Below are positions 22,146-34,549 of a stretch of 64,000 nt of DNA, in pieces. The translations under genes were made by a program, and so were the position numbers. The stretch is from Sciurus carolinensis (lineage: Eukaryota; Chordata; Mammalia; Rodentia; Sciuridae). Every line of letters starts with the position of its first letter. Positions within the stretch are counted from its first letter, which is position 1. The notes beneath the pieces are model-generated. The model did not search any database. It was not told the origin of the DNA and saw nothing but the letters and a program-made list of their open reading frames with translations. The stretch spans positions 45,225,056 to 45,289,055 of the forward strand of contig NC_062219.1 of the NCBI RefSeq assembly GCF_902686445.1. The letters are read 5' to 3'.

Positions 22146-22320
22146 AGATTTGCACCCTATATTTTATTGTTGGAAAATCTTGAGCAATTGTCATAGATAA
22201 CATTACATTATTGTGTCATAAGAATTTACAAATTGTAACATGAGCACTCAATACTTATTTGAAATAACCAACAGTGTCTTTGCTTTTGAAGATGTCTTCA
22301 ATGAAGTTTTTATTCTTCAG

Positions 22321-22442
22321 GCTGAGCTAGAACAAGAGAAGCACCAGCATGAAGAAACACTTGCTGCCATGAAAGAAGAAGAGAATCTTAGAGTGGACAA
22401 AATGGCCCATGACTTAGAGATAAAGTGGACTGAAAATCTTAG
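22321..22442 (+). CDS. FAM184A: FAM184A internal exon (coiled coil)
   Basis: This 122-nt exon (phase 0 start, phase 2 end) follows acceptor TTTTATTCTTCAG and ends CTTAG|GTACAT. It encodes AELEQEKHQHEETLAAMKEE and then MAHDLEIKWTENL, with the last two bases forming the first part of an Arg codon completed in the next exon (R|QECCK). It is not frame-neutral on its own, but together with the next exon it adds 273 nt (91 codons), so the pair could be skipped together without a frameshift. Confidence 0.95.
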
Positions 22443-23049
22443 GTACATTTTTTACTCATTATGTAATGTCATCTTTCCAATACAAATGTGCAAGAAAGTT
22501 TTCCTACTGCATGGCTTACATTGTTAAAGTATTATAAATGATTTTCTCCCTATGATTAGATGCAGAGATTTTAGAATTCTTTTTTTTTGTTTGTTTGAAT
22601 TTAGATTTTCTTTTTCTGATTTTTTTTCCTTGACTATAAAATAGGCAGAGAACTAATCTGAACTTAACATGCTTATTTATTCTAGTATGTGTTCTGCCCT
22701 TGATAAAAGGATAAACAAGTGATTTGGAGTAAGTTACCAGTTTACCTTATAGTCCTTAGCTATAAAATAATCAGTTCTTACTTTAAGTCACAAACATTTG
22801 ATGAGAATTGGCATTTATAAAACCTGTGAACGATTGTATATCAGTCACTTAGAGGAATAATTCTTTTTTAAAATTTTTAAAAATATTTTTTAGATATTGA
22901 TAGACCTTTATTTTATTCATTTGTTTTTATGTGGTACTGAGGATTGAACCCAGTGCCTTATATTTGCTAGGCAAGTGCTCTACCACTGAGCCACAACCCC
23001 AGGCCAGAATAATTCTCTTTACAAAGTAAATACCTGTGTTTTTTTCTAG
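22443..23049 (+). other. FAM184A: Intron of FAM184A
   Basis: A short (607-nt) intron with GTACAT donor and TTTTTTCTAG acceptor. Its last third is an ID-type SINE (22865-23006) that ends only 43 nt before the exon, so the acceptor's pyrimidine tract lies just outside the insertion. Confidence 0.9.
22865..23006 (-). mobile_element. ID-type squirrel SINE next to an acceptor
   Basis: Same long-headed type as at 14394: GATAGACCTTTATTTTATTC, then the reversed ID core with GAGCCACAACCCCAGGCC. The direct repeat GAATAATTCT (22855-22864, 23007-23016) is the target-site duplication. Confidence 0.9.
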
Positions 23050-23200
23050 ACAGGAGTGTTGTAAACTTCGTGAAGAGTTAAGGCTTCAACATGAAGAGGA
23101 TAAGAAGTCAGCAATGTCTCAGCTGCTGCAATTAAAAGAGCGTGAGAAAAATGCGGCCAGGGACTCATGGCAGAAGAAAGTCGAAGATCTCTTAAATCAG
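23050..23200 (+). CDS. FAM184A: FAM184A internal exon (coiled coil)
   Basis: This 151-nt exon (phase 2 start, phase 0 end) begins right after TTTTTTCTAG, with its first A completing the split Arg codon. It encodes QECCKLREELRLQHEEDKK through DSWQKKVEDLLNQ and ends CAG|GTAAAA. An in-exon CAG at 23051-23053 could be a competing acceptor, but using it would remove four bases and break the frame. The next recognised constitutive exon is 30 kb away (LLNQ|ISLLKQ). Confidence 0.95.
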
Positions 23201-24261
23201 GTAAAAGAATCCAAAGATTCTTTTTTTTTTTTTACCCTCTTGAGCTAGAGAAATATCATAAAGTACTATGTATAAATTCACTGGATTTTGTTATTTTTCA
23301 TAGGGCAAACTTTAAAAATTTTTAAAGTGAATAAAATCAAGACAACATATATAAAACCTTGGGAAATGTTGAGCTAAGAAATGATCTCATGTATGTAGTA
23401 TTAACTACTGAGAAGAATTGATAATTTTTTTAGTTTAATATTTGAACTGAACATATTAGAGATTTTAAGTGGGGAAGTTGTAGCTGTTCTTTGAAAATAT
23501 AAAATCTTCTTTCAAGCTCTTAGATACTATTTGACAACAGAAGGGGGAACATTTATTAAATGTATCCTGATTAACTAAAACCACTTTCCAAAAACAAGCA
23601 TTTAACTTCTTTCTCACCAAAGGGCTAATACTTGAAGCCCCTTGGAGATGGTATCACATAAGCAAATGGTAGTAATATTTTGAAATCTCTTTTTGTGTTC
23701 TCTTATTTCCAGAACTTGTATAACTATAATTAAAGTAATTTACACATTTTTACTTATTTACACAAATTTTACTTATTTACACAACCTTATTTAACTTTAT
23801 GAATTCTTAGCATTCTCCTACTAAAGCAGTAATTAAATAGAACTGATTACATGAGTCATCAGTTGATAAACAAGTGCAGAACTTGGGCAAGAAGCAGCTG
23901 GTACTTTAGTGCTGCAGATCCACTGTTATCTTTCTGCTTGTGATCTTGATTCATTTCGAAATAAACGGGACGGGCTTTTTAAAGGTAAATTGTCACATAG
24001 GTACATATGTGCAGTATCTTTCAAGATTGGGGTCTGTAATGCACCAATTTTTTTAAAAAAGAATGTGTGAGGTGTGCCAATTTGTACTCATATGTATTTC
24101 ATAATAATTTATGACATTATGCAGAAATAGATTTACATACTGTGTGAGAGAGAACTTTGTGAATCATTTGAAATTCAGACAAAAATAAGAAAAAAGCAAT
24201 AGCTCTTACTAGAATCTATTCCACATTACCTTATTAATTACTGTCTACACACTTGTTTTAC

Positions 24262-24451
24262 TTTCTTTTTCTATTTTTGAACAGTATTGGGTGCTCTACA
24301 ACTAAGCTACACCCCCAGTTCTTTTTATTTTTTATTTTGAGACAGGGTCTCATTAAATTGTCTGGGCTGGCCTGAAACTTGTCTTCCTCTTGCCTCAGCC
24401 TCCGTACATCTCTGGGATTATAGGCTCAAATTATAGGTGTGCACCACTCAC
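24262..24451 (-). mobile_element. B1-dID SINE, ID half shortened
   Basis: On + a reduced reversed ID half (CAACTAAGCTACACCCCCAG) is followed by the reversed B1 half (TTGAGACAGGGTCTCATTAA, CTTGCCTCAGCCTCC). Much of the ID half is deleted. Confidence 0.85.
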
Positions 24452-24864
24452 TTATTTTACATTCTTACTTAGGGACCTGGAAGGACAGGGTGTTACTAAG
24501 TCTTTATCATGTTCTGCACTTAGGAAAATGTAATTAGCTCAGTTATATAGTAAGAAACCCATCAATAAAAATCTGCCTGGTTTTTCATCTGGAATATGTT
24601 GTACATAGACTTTTTTTTTTTCTGGGTTTGCACTGTAAAGAGGGCTCATCACTCTTTCCACTTATTTTCTATTAAATTATTGTATTTGTTATTCCTTTAA
24701 TATTTTATGTGTTGTTAGATCTCATCCACACTTATTTTTCTTTTCTTTCTTGTTCTGAATGTTTTTTATTTTTCAGTGTTCATTCTTAACAGGATTTAAG
24801 GCTTTGCAGCTTATGGTTTTGTGTATCATAAAATCTCCATGTTTTGCCAGTTTCGTAGGGAGAA

Positions 24865-25080
24865 TTTTTTTTTTTTTTTTTTTTGGTAGTGGTGATGAGA
24901 CCTCCAGGGTACTTTATCACTGAACTACACCCACAGGTCTTTTTATGTATTATTTTGAGACAGGGTCTCACTAAGTTGCTTAGCACCTCATCACATTGCC
25001 ATGGCTGGCCTAGAACTTATGATCCTCCTATCTCAGCCTCCTGAGCCACTGGGATTACAGGCATGCACCACTCCTAGTCG
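24865..25080 (-). mobile_element. B1-dID SINE
   Basis: A T-run (24865-24884) starts it on +, then a decayed reversed ID half and a well-kept reversed B1 half (TTTTGAGACAGGGTCTCACT, TCTCAGCCTCCTGAGCCACT). GAGAATTTT and GAGAAGATTTT flank it as a probable imperfect target-site duplication. Confidence 0.88.
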
Positions 25081-26444
25081 AGAAGATTTTTCAAAACAGA
25101 GTTTAAGAATTTTTTTCCGAGGCAAATTAACCATAAATATCAAGATAACCAGGAACTAATTAGCTCCACAGGTAAAAATTATCTGATGCTACATGCCATC
25201 AGGTCACTTCTAAGATTACACTATCTTCTTTTCTCCTCACTGCCAAATTGTATAGGGCATACACAATGCTGTAGATAACTGGCAAATAGCTATTACACTG
25301 CTGGATTGTCTGTGCCTGAAGAAAGCTAAGAAAACAAGTGAACAGAATGTCCCATTAACATGAAAGTAGATGTTATATCATCAAGGTTTCACTGTTTTTC
25401 AGACATAGGAGATGTAAAGTCTTTTTTAATGGATCTTTGTTATGGGCAAATGCTGTGTCCTTCATGGCCCCTTGAATCTTGTTCTCTATTTTTTTAAACT
25501 ATTTACAGAAAGTTATTCTACTACTTCTATTTTTAAATGTATCAAGCATTTCTAAATATGTAGAAGGACTAGATATTCCACATAGGAAGTTGTCCACTGT
25601 GCACACAGCTCTGGTAAATAAAATTGCACTTGTAGCAGTGGTTATAATCTGAGGTATCTTCTAATGTGACCTTGAACTTTTCCCTCCTGACTTCCGTCTC
25701 TCTGCCTTTAGTCCATTGGACAAATACAGGCATATGTAATGCTTTGAGGTGGTTGAACAAATTCATATCCAAAAGTCATTTACACAGGACAGGCTTTCCT
25801 ATAAATTTCAACAAATTGTGCTAACTTTATTAAGTACATTATCATACACTGGCAACCTCTTTAATATGAAGGATTAGATGTTGCAAAATTGGGACTTATT
25901 TGTCCAGTGTATACACAGCAAAACAAAATTCACAAAGAATACAGAAAAATGATGTCTGAAAATGCCCAAGTATCGACACACTAACATGTTACTTTTTGCA
26001 TGAATTTTGTTCTCATTTTTGTATGCATCCCTACCAGTGCTCTGAAGCCATCTTAACCACTCTCCATTGTATCTTTCTGGGCCCTGTTCCTCATAATTTC
26101 CATTCCCATTCCTACAACCATTTCATCCTACTCACTGCTACTGGTTTTACTTTTCCCTGTGAACCCTAACATTGCCAGCACACTTTAGCACTTAGGAAAA
26201 TAGCAGGCTTGGACTTGGTGGTATTAAAAGATTAACAGTGGGAAATAGAATTGAAAAGTCTAGGGCTTGGGCAGAATTATATACTATGAAAAAGTATGGA
26301 AGATCTGCATTTTCACATATTTAACTATTTCTGAGTGAACTGAACATGAGACTGTTTTTGTACCTTAGCATACCTGTATTTCATCCTCTTTAGAGCAAAG
26401 GAAAAATGAAATAACTTGTCTTTGATATGAATTTAAACTTTTGT

Positions 26445-26725
26445 TGGTTCTTCTTAATTATACATGACAGTAGAATCCATTTTGATAAGATTATACAAGC
26501 ATAGGATCTATCTTATTCTAATTAGGACCCCATTCTTGTGGTTGGGCACAATGATGAGATTCACTTAGGTATTTTCATATGTGTACAAAAAAAATTATTT
26601 TAGATTTACTCTACTGTATTTCCTATTCCTATCGCCCCGTCCCTTCCTTTTGTTTCCCTTTGTCTAATATACTGAACTTCTCTCCCCTTCCCCCTTTCGT
26701 TGTGGTTTAGCTACCACATTTCTTC
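26445..26725 (-). mobile_element. L1 3'UTR fragment
   Basis: TTATACATGACAGTAGAATC and the following text parallel the L1 3'-end sequences at 26745 and 35995. It is a short, 5'-truncated older copy placed head to tail with the next L1. Confidence 0.7.
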
Positions 26726-28347
26726 TTTTTGTTGTTGTTCTAATTAGCTACACATGACAGCAGAATGCATTTCGACTCATTGTACACAAAAGGAGCACAA
26801 CTTGTCATTTCTCTGGTTGTACACAATGCAGAGTCACACCATTTGTGGAATCATACAGGAACATAAAGTAATAATGTCCATCTCATTCTAATCTTCCATC
26901 TTCCCCCCCATTCCCTCTCTCCATTTCTCCCTCCCCTGTGCCCAATCCAAACTTCCTCCATTCTTCCCTTGCCCCCTACTCCCCCCCATTATGAATCAGC
27001 ATTCACTTATCAGAAAAAACAGTTGGCCTTTGGTTTTTTGGAGTTGACTTACTTTGCTTAGCACAATATTCTCCAGCTCCTTCCATTTACCTGAAAATGC
27101 CATACTTTTATTCTTCTTTAAGGCTGAGTAATATTCCATTGTGTATATATACCACATTTTCTTTATCTATTCACCTATTGAAGGGCATCTAGATTGGTTC
27201 CAACTATTGTGAATTGAGCTGCTATAACATTGATATGGTTGCATCACCGTAGTATGCTGATTTTAAGTCCTTTGGGTATAGACTGAGGAGTGTGATAGCT
27301 TGGTCAAATTGTGGTTCCATTTCAAGTTTTCTAAGGAATTTCCATACTACTTTCCAGAGTGGTTGCACCAATTTGCAGTCCCACCAGCAACGAATGAGTT
27401 TACCATTTTCCCCACATCCTCGCCAATACTTTTTGTTTCTTGTATTTTTGATAATTGCCATTCTGACTGGTGTAAGATGAAATCTTAGTTTTGATTTGCA
27501 TTTTTCTAATTGCTAGAGATGTTGAACATTTTTTCATATATTTGTTGATGGATTGTATTTCTTCTTCTGTGAACTGTCTGCTCAGTTCCTTAGTTCATTT
27601 ATTAATTGGGTTATTTGTTTTTTTGATGTTGAGTTTTTTGAGTTCTTTATATATCCTGGAGATTAGAGCTCTATCTGATGTGCATGTGGTAAAGATTTTC
27701 TCCCACTCTGTAGGCTCTCTCTTCACATTGTTGATTGTTTCCTTTGCTGAGAAGAAGCTTTTTAGTTTGAATCCATTTCATTTATTGATTGTTAATTTTA
27801 TTTCTTTGGCTTTAGAAGTCTTGTTAAGGAAGTCAGGTCCTAAGCCAGCATGATGAAGATTTGGGCCTGCTTTTCCTTTTATTAGGTGTAGTTTCTCTGG
27901 TCTAATTCCTAGATCCTTGTTCCATTTTGAGTTGAGCTTTGTGTAGGGTGAGATAGAGGGATTTAATTTCATTTTGCTGCATATGGATTTCCAGTTTTCC
28001 CAACACCATTTGTTGAAGAGTCTATCTTTTCTCCAATGTACGTTTTTGGTGCCTTTGTCTAGTGTGAGATAACTATATTTATGTGGATTTGTCTCTGTGT
28101 TCTCTATTCTGTACCATTGGTCTGTGTGTCTATTTTGGTGCCAATACCATGCCATTTTGTTACTATGAATCTGTAGGATAGTTTAACATCTGAAATTGTG
28201 ATACCACCTGCTTTGCTCTTCTTGCTAAGGAATACTTTGGCTATTCTGGGTCCCTTATTTTTCCAAATGAATTTTAGTAATCTGAGTTTTCTCTCCTCTT
28301 CTCTTCATTAGCGTGGCTAAGGGTTTATCAACTTTATATATTTGTTC

Positions 28348-28405
28348 AAAGAACCATCTTTTTATTTTGTTACTTTTTTGAATTGTTTTTCAGTTTCATT
28401 GATTT
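28348..28405. repeat. Left arm of perfect 58-bp inverted repeat
   Basis: This is normal L1 ORF2 sequence that appears again, reverse-complemented and without a single difference, at 28952-29009. The spacer is 546 bp. Confidence 0.95.
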
Positions 28406-28951
28406 CAGATCTGATTTTCATTATTTCCTATCTTCTACTACTTTTGGTGTTGATTTGTTGTTCTTTTTCTAGGGCTTTGAGATGTTATGTTAGGTTATAT
28501 ATTTGTTGGCTTTTTATTCTTTTGATGAATGGGTTCAATGCAATGAACTTTCCTCTTAGCCCTGCCTTCATAGTGTCCCAGAGATTTTGATATTTATGTT
28601 GGTGTTCTCATTTACTCTAAGTATTTTTTTTATCTCCTCCCTTATTATTGATTTCCCTTGCTGTTGATTTCTAATTGCATTCCATTATGATCTGATAGAG
28701 TGCATGATAGTATTTCCTTTTTTTGTATTTGCTAAGGGTTTCTCTGTGGCATATGGTCTCTTTTAGAGAAGGATCCATGTGCTGCTGAGAAGAAAGTATA
28801 TTGCTTGTTAATGTATGAAATACTTATTATATATGTCTGTTAAGTCTAAATTACTGATTGTATTATTGAGTTCTATAGTTTCTTGGTTTAGTTTTTGTGG
28901 AAGATCTATCCAGTTGTGAGAGAGGTATGTTAAAGTCACCCATTGATTGTA

Positions 28952-29009
28952 AAATCAATGAAACTGAAAAACAATTCAAAAAAGTAACAAAATAAAAAGA
29001 TGGTTCTTT
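28952..29009. repeat. Right arm of perfect 58-bp inverted repeat
   Basis: This copy interrupts L1 endonuclease-coding sequence where the 6-kb L1 has about 15 other bases (near 8771-8787). It is therefore the inserted copy, and 28348-28405 is the source. Confidence 0.95.
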
Positions 29010-32000
29010 TGTGGTCTATTTGATTCTCGACATTGAGAAGTGTTTGTTTGATGTACATAGATGCTACTTTGGGGCATATATATTTATAATTGTTATGTCT
29101 TGTTGATGTATGGTTCCCTTAAGCAGTATGAAATATCCTTTATCCCTTCTGACTAACTTTGGCTTGAAGTGCACTTTATCCGATATGAGGATGGAAACAC
29201 CTGTTTGTTTACACAGTCCATCTGAATATGTTTTTTCCCAACCTTTCACCTGCAGTCTGTGACCGTCTTCCCCTATGAAATGAGTGTCTTGAAGGCAGCA
29301 TATTGTTGGGTCTTTTTATAAAATCCACTCTGCCAGTCTGTGTATTTTGATTGATGAGTTTAGGACATTAACATTCAGGGTTATTATTTATGATTTGTAT
29401 TCCTGGTCATTTAGGTTTATTTTTGGTTTTTAACTTGACTTGCTTTCCTTTTTGATTGGTTTTTCCTTCAGTTTAGTTCCTCCCTTTGCTGATTTTTATT
29501 GTTGTTTTTCTTTCCTCTCATGGAATATTTTGCTGAGTATGTTCTGCAATGCAGGCTTTCTAGTTGCAAATTCTTTTTGTTTATCATGGAAGGTTTTATT
29601 TTGTCATCAAATCTGATGCTTAATTTTGCTAGATATAAAATTCTTGGTTGGCATCTATTTTCTTTCAGAGTTTGGTAAATGTTGTTCCAGGACCTCCTAG
29701 CTCTGAGGGTCTGGGTTGAGAAATCTGCTGAGATCTGAATTAGTTTCCCCCTATAATAATATAATAATCTGATATTTTTCTCTCGTGGCCTTTAAAATTC
29801 TATCCTTATTCTGTGCTAGGCATTTTCATTATAATATGCTTTGGTGTGAATCTGTTATAATTTTGTATTTTTTGGTGTCCTGTAAGTCTCTTGTATTTGA
29901 TTTTCAATTTCATTCTTCAGGTTTGGGAAATTTTCTGATATTATTTCATTGAATAGATTGTTCATTCCTTTGGTTTGTATTTATGCACCTTTCTCTATCC
30001 CAATAATTCTTTAATTTTGTCTTTTCATGTTATCCCATAATTCTTGGTAGTTCTGTTCATCTTACCATCTTCTCTGTATATTTAATTTTATTTTCAAGAT
30101 TATATATTTTGTCTTCATTGCCTGAGGTTCTGTCTTCCAAGTGATCTAATCTGTGGGTGATACTTTCCATTGAGTTTTTAATTTGGTTTATTGTTTCCTT
30201 CTTTTCAAGGATTTCTGTTTTTTTTTTTTTTTTTTCAGAATCTCTCTCTTTATTGAAGTAATCTTTGCTTCCTGGATTTGCTCTCATAATTCTTTATTGA
30301 ATTATCATTTGTTGTCTGCATTTGCTGTCTTAGTTCATCCTTTACTTTGCAGATCATTTTTATTATGTACATTCTGAACTCCTTCTCTGACATTTCTTTT
30401 AGTGTGCTGCCCATGGATTCTATTAATGTAGCCTCTTGGTTTGTTTGGGGCACATTCTTCCCCTTTTTTTTTTTCATGTTGTTGGTGTGTCTTCCCCTCT
30501 AGCAGTGTGGATTACAAGTTTCTACCCTATAGACTTATAGTATCCCTGAAGGTTTCCAATACCTTGCCTTTTAGGGGGAGATCAATGTTAACAGCACCCA
30601 GTGCAAACAATATGCAGTCTTAAACCAAATAGCTCCTATTCAGATGTTTACAGTTTTGTCACAATAAAAAGAATTGGTGTGTTCAATTACTATCTACGAT
30701 ATAAACATTAGGTTTGTGAAATGGTCTACAGTTTCTAATGGTGGACAAAGAGAACTGGGGGCATGTAGGATGAGATGTTAATGAGGTAGGAGGTGAGCTG
30801 TAGAGGTATTAGATCATAGGAAGTATGAAAGAGGAATCTAAAGAAGTTGACTGTTAGCAGGAAAAAAGAGAAAGAGACTGGGAAAACAGGTAAGTGCAAG
30901 GACACTATAGATAAAAAATAAATAAATAAAAATTTAAAACAAGAAAGGAAAAATTTAAAAATGTAAAAATAAAAGAATATACAACAAAACTGTGATATAC
31001 TAATCAGAACTTGCAGTCCTCTGTAGCCTGATGAATGAAAAGTGCTTGGTTTAAAAAATGTTGGGGATGTGAGAGCCGGAAAAGAAAAAATGATAGGAAA
31101 GAAAAAGAGGTCCTACACAGAGCTCCTGGCTTCCACATTTTCCATGAAAATATTTGACCATTGATTTTTGGGGGGATTGGCATATTTCATTTAGCATGAT
31201 AGTCTCCAAATCCATCCATTTATTAGCAAATGTCATAAAATCAGTCTTCCTTATGGCTGAGTAATATTCCATTGTGTATATATACCACAATTTCTTTACC
31301 CATTCTTCTGCTGATGAGCATCTAGTTTGGTTTCATAGATTAGCTATTGTGAATTGTGCTATAAACATTGATGTGTGTGGCTGTGTCATAGTAATATGCT
31401 GATTTTTAGTCCTTTGGCTATATACCAAGGAGTGAGACAACTGGATCAAATGGTAGTTCCTTTCCTATTTTTTTGTGTTATCTCCATAATCTTCCTAGAG
31501 TGTTTGTACCAATATGCAGTCCCACCAGTGATGGATGAGCATTCCTTTCCCCCACATCCTTGTCAACATTTGTTCTTACTTATTTTCTTGAAACTTGTCA
31601 TTCTTACAGGAGTGAGATGAAATTTCACTGTAATTTTAATTTGTATTTCTCTAATTGCTAGAGATGTTGCTCATTTTTTCATGTATTTGTTGACTATTCA
31701 TACTTCTTTTGAGAAGAGTCTCTTCAGTTCCTTCCATTTATTGATTTGGCTATTTGTTTTTTTAGTGTTAATGCTTTTTGAATATTTTATATATCCTGGA
31801 AATTAACACCCTGTCTGAGGTGCAGGTAGCAAAGATTTTCTTCCATTCCATAGTTTCTCTCTTCACACTCTTGTTTCTTTTGTAGTTAAGAAGATTTTTA
31901 GTTTGATACCATTCCATTTGTTGATTTTTTATTTTATTTCTTGTGCTTTAGGAGCCTTGTACAGGAAGTCAATTCCTGTGCTAATATTTTGAAGTGTTGG

Positions 32001-32961
32001 GCTTAACTTTTCTTCTAGTAGCTGCAGGGTTTCTAGTCTAATTCCTAGGTGTTTGATCCACTTAGAGTTGATTTTTGTACTGGGTGAGAGATAAAAGGCT
32101 ATCTTTTCTCCAGAGTGTGTTTTGGGTGCCTTTGTCTAGTATGAGATAATAATATTTATGAGGTTTGTCTCCGTATCTTCTATTCTGTACCTTTGGTCTT
32201 CTTGCATATTTTGGTGTCAATACCATGCTGGTTTTATTACTATACCTCTGTAGTATAATTTAAGGTCTGGTATTATGATGCCTCCTGCTTAGTATTTCTT
32301 GCTAGGGTTTGTTTTAGCTATTCTGGGCCTCTTATTTTTCCAAATGAATTTCATGACTACTTTTTCTATTTCTATGAAGAACATCATTGGAATTGTGATG
32401 GGAATTGCATTGAATCTGTCTAGCATTTTTGGTACTATGGTCATTTTAACAATATTGATTCTGCTTATCTAAGAACATTGTAGGTCTTTACATCTTCTAA
32501 GGTCTTACTCAGTTTCTTTCTTTGGTGTTCTGTAATTTTCATTGTAGAGGTATTTAACCTCTTTTGTTAGATTGATTCCTAAGTATTTTTTGAGGCTATT
32601 GTGAATGGGATGACTTTTCTAATTTCTCTTTCAACTGATTCATCTTTGAAGTATAGGAATACAATTGATTTATGGGTGTTAATTTTATATCCTGCTGCTT
32701 TGCTGAATTCATTTATGAGTTTTAGGAGGTGACTGGTAAGTTTTTTGGGTCTTCTAAATATATAAGCATGTCATTGGCAAACAGTTTGTGTCTTCTTTTC
32801 CTATTTGTATACATTTAATTATTTTTCTTTTGCCTAATTGCTCTGGCTAGAATTTCAAGGAATATGCTGAATAGAAGTGGGGAAAGTGGGCATCCTTTTC
32901 TTGTTCCTGTTTTTGGAGGGAATGCTTTCAGTTTTTCTCCATTTAGAATGATGTTTACCTT

Positions 32962-33454
32962 TCACCATAGCCAGATTGTGGAACCAACCTAGATGCCCTT
33001 CAGTTGATGAATGGATAAAGAAACTGTGGCATATTTATACAATGGAATATTACTCCGCAATGAAGAATGATAAAATTATGGCATTTGTAGGCAAATGGAC
33101 GAAATTGGAGAATATCATGCTAAGTGAGATAAGCCAATCTCAAAAAACTAAAGGACGAATGATCTCGCTGATAAGCGGATGAGGACATATAATGGGGGGT
33201 GGGAGGGGTTAGCATTAGGTTTAGGGTTAGGTTTAGGGTTAGGGATAAGGAGAGCGGTAAGAATGAAGGAAAGAAGGACTGTATAGAGGGAAAAGAGGGG
33301 AGGGAGGGGTGGGGGGGAAGGGAAAAAAAATAAACATCATTGCCCTATGTAAACGTATGATTACACAAATGGTATGCCTTGACTCTATGTACAAATAGAG
33401 AAACAACATGTATCCCATTTGTATACAATTAAAAAAAATAAATATAATAAAAAA
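32962..33454 (+). mobile_element. Young 5'-truncated L1 nested in older L1
   Basis: It contains the last 60-odd codons of ORF2 (AMKNDKIMAF, LSEISQSQKTKGR), the 3'UTR with telomere-like units (33213-33246) and purine tract, and an A-rich tail. A perfect 15-bp duplication AATGATGTTTACCTT flanks it (32947-32961, 33455-33469). It is close to the 6-kb L1 in sequence and points the same way as FAM184A, unlike its host element. Confidence 0.95.
33205..33250 (+). repeat. Telomere-like hexamer tract in L1 3'UTR
   Basis: Several TTAGGG and TTTAGGG units in a row (GGTTTAGGGTTAGGTTTAGG and onward) follow a G-rich start. The same tract on the opposite strand is at 5334-5373 in the 6-kb L1. Confidence 0.93.
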
Positions 33455-34337
33455 AATGATGTTTACCTTGTGTTTGTCCTATAGCTTTTACAATATTAAG
33501 GTATGTTCCTCCTATTCCTAGTTTTTCCAGTGTTCTAAACAATAATGGATGCTGTACTTTGTCAAATGCTTTTTCTGCATCTATTGAGATGGTCATGTGG
33601 TTCTTGTCTTTAAGTTTATTTATGTAATCAGTTACATTTATTGATTTCTGGATGTTGAACCAACCTTGCATCCCAGGGTGAACCCCACTTGATCATAGTG
33701 CACTATCTTTTTAATGTGTTTTTGTATGCAATTTGCCAATATTTTATTAAGAAATTTTAAATCTATGTTCATCAGAGATATTGGTCTTAAGTTTTTTTTT
33801 TCCTTGATGTGTCTTTGAATGAGTTTGGAAGAGTTCCCTTCTTTTCTGTTTCATGGAATAATTTAAAGAGGATTGGTATTAGTTCTTCTGTAAAGGCCTG
33901 ATAGAACGTGACTCAGAATTCATCCAGTCCTGGTCTTTTCTTTGCTGGTAGGCTTTTGATGACTTCTTCAATTTCATTCTAGAAATTGATCTGTTTAAAT
34001 TTTCTATATCCTCCTGGTTCAATTTGAGTAGGTTATATGTCTCTAGGAATTTGTCAGTTATCTTTGAGGTTTTCTAACGTATTGAAGTTTTCAAAAAAGT
34101 TTCCATTTATCCTCTAGTATTTCAGTAGTGTCTGGTGATATTTCCGTTTTCATCTTGGGTTTTAACAATTTGAATTTTTCTCTCCTTTAGTTAGTTTGGC
34201 TAAGGGTTTATCAATTTTGTTTATTCTTTCAAAGAATCAACATTTTGTTTTGTCAGGTTTTTGAATTTTTTAAATCTCATTTTCATTGAGTTTGGCTCTG
34301 ATTTTATTTCCTTCTTCAATTGACTTTGCTTTCTATT

Positions 34338-34549
34338 CTTTTTTGTTTTTTTCAACCAGGGATTGAACCCAGGGGCACTCAATCACTGAGCCATATCCCC
34401 AGCCCTTTTTTGTATTTTTATTTAGAGACAGGGTCTCACGAAGTTGCTTAGGACCTTACTGAGTTGCTGAGGCTGGCTTTGAACTTATGATCCTCCTGTC
34501 TCAGCCTCCCAAGCCACTGGGATTACAGGAGTACCCCACCATACCTGGC
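34338..34549 (-). mobile_element. B1-dID SINE inside old L1
   Basis: Reversed ID half (AGGGATTGAACCCAGGGGCA, CTGAGCCATATCCCCAGCC) and reversed B1 half (AGAGACAGGGTCTCACGAAG, GTCTCAGCCTCCCAAGCCAC). The direct repeat CTTTCTATT (34329-34337, 34550-34558) shows the insertion site within L1 sequence. Confidence 0.92.

Larger units (their letters stand above)
20874..22320 (+). other. FAM184A: Intron of FAM184A
   Basis: The intron holds an ancient LTR-like repeat (20985-21310) and an ID SINE (22060-22145). In 21320-22055 I see no gene or clear repeat. Overlapping open frames near 21406-21689 on both strands have no recognisable domain and are probably chance. Confidence 0.8.
26730..31000 (-). mobile_element. 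Older L1, internally deleted, minus strand
   Basis: 3'UTR (about 26730-26990), ORF2 parts (about 26990-29440), ORF1 (about 29490-30477) and probable 5'UTR (30478-31000) follow the same order as the 6-kb L1. At about 28272 sequence matching 6665 of the other L1 jumps directly to sequence matching 8030, so about 1.36 kb with most of the reverse transcriptase is missing. The frames are full of stops (open pieces at 27222-27461, 27778-28155, 29064-29249, 30057-30287, 30250-30477). The 3'UTR lacks the telomere-like units. A 58-bp inverted insertion sits at 28952-29009. Confidence 0.88.
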
